Assembly: GCF_963678635.1 (NCBI RefSeq)
Contig: NC_087065.1
Location: 59,112,754 to 59,176,753 of the forward strand
Source of the DNA: Symsagittifera roscoffensis
Lineage: Eukaryota; Xenacoelomorpha; Acoela; Convolutidae
DNA length: 64,000 nt
Direction of reading: 5' to 3'
In this document: piece after piece, positions 62,426 to 64,000 of the stretch
Layout of the letters: the number at the start of each line of letters is the position of its first letter
Numbering within the stretch: position 1 is the first letter of the stretch
Made by a program: the position numbers and the translations under genes
The notes under the pieces: model-generated
Told to the model about the DNA's origin: nothing
Database searches by the model: none
Seen by the model: the letters and a program-made list of their open reading frames with translations, nothing else

Positions 62426-62788
62426 CTACTTCTGGTCTTTTTCTTTGATTTTCTTTTGATTCAATTTGTCAATAACAATAATCATCATTAGCAAGACTGA
62501 CTTCAAAAACCAATCGTAATAAATAGGGTTTAGTAATTCGTGACGCTTGAAAAACAATTGTTTTATGGAAATCCAACATCCCGCCAGCGATTGAAATTGG
62601 CTTACAGAAAGTTGAATTGAAAATGACTGCTTCTTTGCCTGTTTTCGAGAAGTTATTTCTCTTGCTACTTCAAATGTAAGTGTTTTTTTAAACATGATCC
62701 CAAGTTTCATAAAGTAAAAGTAGCCAGTTGTTGTGCAAAAAGCACAGAATTCCCAGACTGCAAAAAATATAACAGTGAAAGATATCAA
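62426..62788 (-). CDS. Weak candidate terminal exon, unrecognised
   Basis: Open frame of 120 codons in otherwise stop-rich DNA. An acceptor TATATTTTTTGCAG|TCTGGG lies inside it (near 62760), which would make the exon start with VWEFCAFCTTTGYFYFMK. The end has a hydrophobic helix (FLKSVLLMMIIVI) and a Lys-rich tail. No family recognised. It could be the last exon of a gene whose other exons lie to the right of the window, or chance. Confidence 0.2.
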   Translation of the reverse strand: MISFTVIFFAVWEFCAFCTTTGYFYFMKLGIMFKKTLTFEVAREITSRKQAKKQSFSIQLSVSQFQSLAGCWISIKQLFFKRHELLNPIYYDWFLKSVLLMMIIVIDKLNQKKIKEKDQK

Positions 62789-63734
62789 AAAAGTATCAAG
62801 AAAAGATCAATTTCTTTTCCAATTTCGATTTTTGCTGAGATTTTTCATTTTTCGATAGAGATTCATAAGATAATTCAAGATTTTGAGTTTTAAAACTTGA
62901 AATAGCAGCAAAAGTTTAAACTAAGAACGCGAAAAAGTTGTCCTTTTTAAAGGCTAATGGGCGCACCATCTTTTTATTTAGTTAAGTTTTTAGAGTGTTT
63001 TCTGGAAAAAAATTAAACTTTCTGTACTGTTTGAAATTTAATTTTCCAAAAATTTCCGAGAATTATTCGCCAAATGAAAAGCTAATTTCACACGTCAAAT
63101 TTTTTTAATTTTAGAATCCCAACTTTTTCAAAATAAATCAGCTCTGGCACAAAAAAAAGTCATTCAATCGTCAAAAGCGAGCGTGGGACTTGATATGGAC
63201 TGTTTCGCGGAACTACTAAGCAAAAAATAATGAATAAATCACCTTGCGTTCTATTGTCACTTTTAATAATTGCGACAAATTGTCGCTTGCGATGAATTGT
63301 CGCCGTACCGTTTTTACACCATTTTTTCTATTACACCAATTTTTTGTCCACTCTTTTGAGAATTTTATTAGACAGGAAAAAATGTGAATGGTACTTTCGT
63401 GATTACAAAACAAATATTCGGTTAATTGTGTTTCAAAAGCTCTCGAAAGTTAAAGATCAAAAGTGGTATCACATTGACACCGAATAAGTCGGAATTGTTT
63501 AATTTTCCATAAAAAACTATTTTGAGATATAACTTTTTTAACGAAAACATAATAGATTTAGACAGTGAATTTTGAGCGGTTAACGTCGGGGAACACTTTT
63601 CTTGGAACACTTTATTTTTGATCTCAGTAGTTTTTTGTACGCCAAGACAAAAAATTCAAAAACCCAGTGTCCTTTAGAAGTAATTAGTTTTGAACTTACT
63701 ATCATTCTCAAAAAAAGTATGTCCCAGGGCGGGG
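62789..63734. other. Intergenic, nothing supported
   Basis: AT-rich, with only short frames on both strands. A GTCGC/GCGAC word cluster (63268-63305) is too short to call a repeat. Confidence 0.4.
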
Positions 63735-64000
63735 TTTTTGTCGCAAAACTGGGTTCCACTATATGATGTCTTACGAAGTCGAGTGATAAATCAAATTTAA
63801 GCTTCTTCAGCCATGAGTCTGATAAAAAAATTTCAAATTATTGAGAAAAACAGGTATGAATTTTCTGTGTTTTGAATAATTACTCGGGATGGCTAAAAAA
63901 GCTTTGCATCACAGAGTGGACCTATTCTTTCCGACCAGTAAAAGTGGGGAGGAACAGTGTTTTAGAGTGAGCTTAAGATTGTTTCGTTTTTTTCTCAGTG
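63735..64000 (+). repeat. Dispersed repeat (GGAACTTTGTATTCG family), cut by the window end
   Basis: GAAGTCGAGTGATAAATCAAATTTAAGC and later GTGGGGAGGAACAGTG match blocks of the other copies. Its end lies outside the window. Confidence 0.55.

Overview
This is a window of nuclear DNA from an animal, not from a bacterium or virus. It is AT-rich, genes are cut into short exons separated by kilobase introns with GT-AG (and apparently two GC-AG) splice sites, and most of the sequence is transposon debris. One gene encodes a ciliary axoneme protein, so the host has motile cilia; the hAT-like MITEs, Ty3/gypsy element and CR1/Jockey-like LINEs fit a marine-type invertebrate, but I cannot name the species. 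I found no bacterial operon, CRISPR array, defence system or intact tRNA/rRNA gene.

Left end, minus strand (9588 down to 1, leaving the window): a secreted or type I membrane protein gene. Its first exon carries a signal peptide and a Cys-rich unknown domain. Four single-domain EGF exons follow (one divergent, three calcium-binding type), all joined by phase-1 introns, then a long last visible exon of unknown fold. Its introns hold a tandem 540-bp repeat (1.9-2.96 kb), a TIR element (4.7-5.65 kb) and a striking 1.43-kb TIR element built from ATCGAT-type palindromes around a 108-bp satellite (6.17-7.60 kb).

9.6-22.3 kb: intergenic. It holds a dispersed repeat copy, a heavily decayed Ty3/gypsy polyprotein (14.4-18.6 kb) and MITEs.

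22.36-58.95 kb, plus strand: one gene of 14 exons whose conceptual product (about 918 aa, phases consistent at every junction) I recognise as DRC1/CCDC164, the nexin-dynein regulatory complex subunit 1 of motile cilia. The match is strongest in the central coiled coils, in the segment around the WLSNEQEA motif, and in the C-terminal coiled coil. Its introns are full of insertions: hAT-like MITEs with clear 8-bp target duplications, a 22-bp minisatellite, inverted 15-bp repeats, decayed LINEs on both strands, a fairly complete CR1/Jockey-type LINE (36.1-39.4 kb, minus), and a Ty3/gypsy mag-type element with about 98% identical LTRs (40.94-47.45 kb) sitting inside an older MITE.

58.95-64 kb: downstream of DRC1. 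It holds an inverted pair of MITEs forming an ~870-bp palindrome, more dispersed repeats, a tRNA-like relic and one weak minus-strand candidate exon. The biology that can be supported is therefore two host genes (one extracellular EGF protein, one ciliary regulator) in a repeat-dense region; the novelty lies mainly in the non-autonomous elements and the two GC-AG introns.
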